Source: CAYJPV01 sp964396055 | GTDB taxonomy: Bacteria > Acidobacteriota > Vicinamibacteria > Vicinamibacterales > JAKQTR01 | Reading direction: 5' to 3' | DNA: 16,299 nucleotides | Assembly: GCA_964396055.1 (NCBI GenBank) | Contig: CAYNDV010000108.1 | Location: forward strand, 1 to 16,299 | The notes under the pieces: model-generated | Databases searched by the model: none | The model's input: only the letters and a program-made list of their open reading frames with translations | What the model was told of the DNA's origin: nothing | In this document: in pieces, positions 13,400 to 16,299 of the stretch | Position numbering within the stretch: position 1 is the stretch's first letter | Layout: each line of letters begins with the position of its first letter | Made by a program: the position numbers and the translations under genes

Positions 13400-14512
13400 C
13401 TATTTCGCGCTGGCCGACGCCTTGGGGCCCAGCCGGATCCGGCCGCCCACCATGAAGTAGGTCAGGTTGTCGTCGACGGCCTTGTCCTTGCCGCCCACCG
13501 CGCCGCCCTTGATGGCGAGGTAGCCGGCGTCCGCGTAGATCCCGAACATCGGCGACACCCAGATCTCGAAGCCGCCGCCGAACATCCAGCCCCAGCCGCT
13601 GGTCTCCTGCTCGAACACCTGCGTGCCACCCGGGTAGGTGATCGACACCCCGTCGTCGGTCGTCACCGTCGAGGGTTCGATCGTCTCGGTGGTGGTTCGG
13701 ATGGCGTCGTGGTAGTTCATCCCGCCGAAGCCGTAGATGCGGGCGGACCCGACGGGCGCGCCGACCTTGGCGGCGACGGTGGCGACGTTCGCGTCGAAGG
13801 TGGTCTCGAAGTTGTACCCGGGGCCGCGGCCGGTCGCCTTCATCTGCCCTGGTCGGATGTACCCCAGTTCGACGCCCAGGATCCGGTTGATCCAGAACGC
13901 CCCGTGCGCACCAAAGGCCAGGCCCATCCCGGTGTCGGAACACTCGGGACCGGTCCCGCACGCCAGGGCCGGCGTTTCGCTGAACGACGACAGGCCCGCG
14001 CCGCCGCCCAGCACGAGGCCGGTTGGCGCGGGACGCCGCACCTTGGGTATCGAGGCTGTGAGTTCGTCCTCGGAGGCCAGCCACTGCACGGGCGCGGGGC
14101 CCTGGCGCAGTCGCAGCACGGGCAGCGGGCCCGCCACGTCCACGACGAACGTGGTGACGCCCTTCACCAGGTAGATGCCGGGAATTTCCTTGCGCTCGCA
14201 GCCTTCCCACAGGGGAGGCGGCGCGGTGAAACGCTCGAGCACGAGCACGCGGCGTCGGTCCGGACACGCGTCGACGAAGACGTACGCGTCCATCTCGGTC
14301 GTGCCGAGGGCGGCGGCGCCCGACGCCGTGACGGAGGCCGTGCCATCGTCGCCCGCCGGGGCGGAACCGACACTGGCGCTCTTCAGGACCACCTCGAGCG
14401 TCGTCCCGGCCGGTGCCCCCTTGACGATCACGGTCTGCGCCGCGGCGCTGCCGTTCCCCGCCACGAATGCCACCGCGACCGCCACGGCCAGCGGCCGCCA
14501 CATCACACGCAT
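13400..14512 (-). CDS. Secreted protein with N-terminal beta domain and outer-membrane beta-barrel-like C-terminal half
   Basis: A 370-residue protein of unknown function. A signal peptide (1-25, cleavage near SAAA-Q) is followed by a small beta-rich domain (26 to about 150) with a Cys pair, C83 and C105. The C-terminal half (about 164-362) alternates polar and hydrophobic/aromatic residues with glycine turns: GLVLGGGAGLSSF, MGLAFGAHGAFWI, LGVELGYIRPG, ARIYGFGGMNY, GWMFGGGFEIWV, FGIYADAGYLAIKGG and LTYFMVGGRIRLG. This is typical of small outer-membrane barrels of about eight strands. A second Cys pair (C185, C191) lies in an early loop. Unlike classical barrels it does not end in an aromatic residue but in KASASAK. 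The start is supported by GGAGG eight bases upstream (14521-14525) and by a promoter-like CATAAT. Confidence 0.72.
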   Translation of the reverse strand: MRVMWRPLAVAVAVAFVAGNGSAAAQTVIVKGAPAGTTLEVVLKSASVGSAPAGDDGTASVTASGAAALGTTEMDAYVFVDACPDRRRVLVLERFTAPPPLWEGCERKEIPGIYLVKGVTTFVVDVAGPLPVLRLRQGPAPVQWLASEDELTASIPKVRRPAPTGLVLGGGAGLSSFSETPALACGTGPECSDTGMGLAFGAHGAFWINRILGVELGYIRPGQMKATGRGPGYNFETTFDANVATVAAKVGAPVGSARIYGFGGMNYHDAIRTTTETIEPSTVTTDDGVSITYPGGTQVFEQETSGWGWMFGGGFEIWVSPMFGIYADAGYLAIKGGAVGGKDKAVDDNLTYFMVGGRIRLGPKASASAK

Positions 14513-14542
14513 GCTCGAACCCTCCGAGAACCCCGCTCAGCG

Positions 14543-14572
14543 ATTATGGTTCACGGCCGATCAGTCCTGCAA
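14543..14572 (-). promoter_or_regulatory. Promoter candidate for the barrel-protein gene
   Basis: On the minus strand CATAAT (14543-14548) is preceded at 18 nt by TTGCAG (14567-14572), which matches only the TTG half of a -35 box. The -35 part lies in the last codons of the upstream DUF885 gene, so the barrel gene may have its own promoter besides any read-through. Confidence 0.45.
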
Positions 14573-16186
14573 CCACGCCGGCCGCTCGCCGGTGAGTTCC
14601 CACGTGATGAGCGAGACGGGGACGAGGCCCGCGGCCAGGAATTCGTCCATGAACGCGCGCATCGAGAACCGGCTGCCCAGCTGGGCCCGGCGTCGCGCCA
14701 GCAGCGCCTCGATCTGCATCTTGCCGACGAGATAGCTCGTGCCGTAGGCCGGCTGCTGCAGGTACAGGTGCTGCTCGCCCCGCACGAGCGTCCCGTTCAG
14801 GCTCAGCCAGCCCCTGGGCGTGCGCGCGGCGGCAAACGCGGCCGCCTCCTCGAGCGTGGCGTCGTTGGCGTGCATGCGGAGATCGCCGAGCGCCCGGGCG
14901 GCGCGCTGGATGACGAGGATGTGGATGAGTTCGCGGCTCCGCGGGCTGGCGTCGAACAGCCCGGCGGCCATCATCCACTCCTCCCACCCGGTGGCCAGGC
15001 CTTCGGTGCGCGTATCGAAGATGTTGTACAGGAGCGGACGCGCGCGGATCGGGCTCGCCGGCGGCTCGTGGGCCAGGAAGCCCTTGTCGAACCAGTGGAA
15101 GCCGTGCAACCGCATGGCGAGGGGCTCGCGATAGTCGACCTCGCTGAAGAACTCGCGGGGACCGGGACGGAAGCGACCCAGACGGGCGCGCAACGCCGGC
15201 TCCATGTACGGCTTCACGGTGAGGATCTCGCGCGCCTGCAGGAAGGCCATGTAGGCGGCCAGCGCCTCCTCGAAGCGGCGGGCATGGGTGGCGGCGTCCG
15301 CGATCGGCTCCTGCGGCGGCAGGGCGGCGTTGCGGTGCTCCTCGAGCGCCAGCAGGGCGTGGGCGCGATCCAGTTCGCGGGCCAGCAGGGTGTATTGCCC
15401 GTCCCACGACCACGGCACCAGGTGCACGTGCCGCAGGTACCAGGTGTAGTGGTCACGCCCGACGCCCGAAGGCCCGGTCTTCAACGGCGCCTGCGCATCC
15501 ACCCAGGCTGCGAAGGCATCCGTCGCTTCCCGGGCCCGGACAACGTCGGCCGCCAGGGCTGGCCAGTCGCTGCCGAGGCGCGCCGCGAACGCCGTCAGGT
15601 CGCCGCTCTGGTCGCGCAGTTGTGTCGACGCATACCGCCACAGGTCGGCGCCCGTGCCCGTCAGGTTGCCCCGGGCCTGGGCGAGCAGCGCCGGCACGGC
15701 GCGGACCCGCTCCTGAATCGCGGCAGCGTCGGCCGCTGCGAGCGGCCATGCGTACGCCCAGAGATCGACGCCCCCCGCCGCCAGAGGCCCCTCGCGCGCC
15801 GGTTGGTCGCTCTCGCTCCCGAACACGGTCGTGTAGAACGCCGGGTTGTTCGCCCACGGCCTGAGGACGCGGTGATCGAAGTCGAGGCCGTTCATCTCGG
15901 CCCTCACCAGGTGCCAGTCCACCTGGTGGGCCACGGGCCAGCCGTCAGGGCGGATGGCCTCGAGCCGCGCACGCCACCGCGGCAGTTCCCGATACTGCGC
16001 GGCCATGGCGGCGGGCGTGTAGTCGGGCACTCCGTCCCGCACGCGGGGCTGCTGGAACGCGCGCCAGTCCGCCGACAAGGCGATCAGTTCGTCGTAGCTG
16101 CCCGGCACGGGCGTCCCGCCGCAGGCGGATGCCACCAGCGCCGCGGCGCACAACCCTGTCAGTCGACTCCGGACCTGCAGGTGCAT
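14561..16186 (-). CDS. DUF885-family lipoprotein lacking a complete metallopeptidase motif
   Basis: A 541-residue protein from the chosen ATG. A signal peptide precedes LVASAC, a weak lipobox, so it is probably a lipoprotein or periplasmic. The mostly helical body fits the DUF885 family, which is related to zinc carboxypeptidases. The C-terminal third keeps family blocks: TEGLATGWEEWMM, then RAARALGDLRMHANDATLEEAAAF and QPAYGTSYLVGKMQIEALL. DUF885 proteins usually have HEAxPGHH just before the EGW block. Here the corresponding place reads FLAHEPPASPI, keeping HE but losing the second His, so zinc catalysis is doubtful. The start was chosen at 16186 because GGAGG lies five bases before it; an upstream in-frame ATG overlaps that Shine-Dalgarno. 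A 48-nt gap separates it from the barrel-protein gene downstream. Substrate and role are unknown. Confidence 0.75.
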   Translation of the reverse strand: MHLQVRSRLTGLCAAALVASACGGTPVPGSYDELIALSADWRAFQQPRVRDGVPDYTPAAMAAQYRELPRWRARLEAIRPDGWPVAHQVDWHLVRAEMNGLDFDHRVLRPWANNPAFYTTVFGSESDQPAREGPLAAGGVDLWAYAWPLAAADAAAIQERVRAVPALLAQARGNLTGTGADLWRYASTQLRDQSGDLTAFAARLGSDWPALAADVVRAREATDAFAAWVDAQAPLKTGPSGVGRDHYTWYLRHVHLVPWSWDGQYTLLARELDRAHALLALEEHRNAALPPQEPIADAATHARRFEEALAAYMAFLQAREILTVKPYMEPALRARLGRFRPGPREFFSEVDYREPLAMRLHGFHWFDKGFLAHEPPASPIRARPLLYNIFDTRTEGLATGWEEWMMAAGLFDASPRSRELIHILVIQRAARALGDLRMHANDATLEEAAAFAAARTPRGWLSLNGTLVRGEQHLYLQQPAYGTSYLVGKMQIEALLARRRAQLGSRFSMRAFMDEFLAAGLVPVSLITWELTGERPAWLQD

Positions 16187-16191
16187 CGAGG

Positions 16192-16196
16192 CCTCC
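16192..16196 (-). promoter_or_regulatory. Shine-Dalgarno that decides the DUF885 start
   Basis: GGAGG on the minus strand sits five bases before the ATG at 16186. The in-frame ATG at 16198 runs into this site and the one at 16204 lies upstream of it, so both longer starts are less likely. Confidence 0.65.
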
Positions 16197-16212
16197 ATCC
16201 GCAATAGACGTC

Positions 16213-16246
16213 GGGCGCGGCGGGAAATCGATTCCCCGCCGCGCCC
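16213..16246. other. Long GC-rich imperfect hairpin upstream of the DUF885 gene
   Basis: Left arm GGGCGCGGCGGGAA (16213-16226) pairs with TTCCCCGCCGCGCCC (16232-16246) with one bulged C and a loop of ATCGA. There is no T-run on either strand. It may terminate a gene beyond the right edge, or form a 5' leader structure for the DUF885 gene, whose start is 27 bases away. Confidence 0.55.
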
Positions 16247-16266
16247 TCAGCGTAGAAGCGTGATCC

Positions 16267-16299
16267 CTTCTTGCTTCTTGCTTCTTGCTTCTTGCTTCT
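16267..16299. repeat. Period-7 tandem repeat (CTTCTTG) running off the window edge
   Basis: Four complete CTTCTTG units (16267-16294) and a partial fifth reach the last base, so the array may continue. On the other strand the unit reads GAAGCAA or a rotation of it. It lies in intergenic DNA and has the same period as the array before rhaB, but a different sequence. Confidence 0.9.

Noticed and set aside
14548..14558. GGCCGTGAACC (minus strand), identical to 8466-8476 at the edge of the rhaB array
   Set aside because: An 11-base match between two places in 16 kb of GC-rich DNA is expected by chance; there is only one unit here.
13709..16207. An 832-codon plus-strand frame spanning two minus-strand genes
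   Set aside because: It crosses the gap between two genes that have good Shine-Dalgarno sites and signal peptides, and its composition is typical of an antisense shadow.
1..16299. tRNA, rRNA, insertion sequence or attachment sites
   Set aside because: I saw no cloverleaf-like sequence, transposase motif or flanking long repeats on either strand, although weak ones could be missed by eye.

Overview
The window comes from a high-GC (about 70%) Gram-negative bacterium. The very high third-position GC, the many secreted glycosidases, and the short period-7 tandem repeats between genes fit Acidobacteriota (Vicinamibacteria-like). That placement is an inference; there is no rRNA or other marker gene here. 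I saw no tRNA, rRNA, CRISPR array, insertion sequence or phage gene.

The core (about 1-12.77 kb) is an L-rhamnose and plant-glycan utilisation locus. From the left: the 3' part of an NCS1-type permease and a translationally coupled 54-residue membrane protein (+ strand). These run tail to tail into a Tat-exported GH42 beta-galactosidase-like enzyme (- strand). A 296-bp divergent intergenic region carries a near-consensus sigma70 promoter for the GH42 gene and a cluster of dyads. Next is a four-gene + strand operon: a secreted GH65-like (alpha/alpha)6 enzyme of unknown specificity, rhaM (L-rhamnose mutarotase), rhaEW (fused rhamnulose-1-phosphate aldolase / lactaldehyde dehydrogenase) and rhaB (rhamnulokinase). 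The start codon of rhaB lies inside a five-unit heptanucleotide repeat. A secreted GH78 alpha-L-rhamnosidase on the - strand ends 12 nt inside the rhaB tail.

The inferred pathway is as follows. GH78, GH42 and perhaps the GH65-like enzyme release rhamnose and galactose from a pectin- or gum-like glycan outside the cytoplasm. A transporter, possibly the NCS1 permease with its small partner, imports a product. RhaM equilibrates rhamnose anomers, RhaB phosphorylates rhamnulose, and RhaEW cleaves rhamnulose-1-phosphate and oxidises the resulting lactaldehyde. L-rhamnose isomerase and a dedicated regulator are missing from the window and would have to lie to the left or elsewhere.

The right part (12.87-16.3 kb) looks unrelated to rhamnose: an FKBP-type prolyl isomerase lipoprotein (+), a secreted beta-barrel-like envelope protein (-) and a DUF885-family lipoprotein that lacks a complete metallopeptidase zinc motif (-). 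The window ends in a hairpin and a second period-7 tandem repeat that runs off the edge.

Many long open frames on the opposite strands are shadows caused by GC bias and are not listed.
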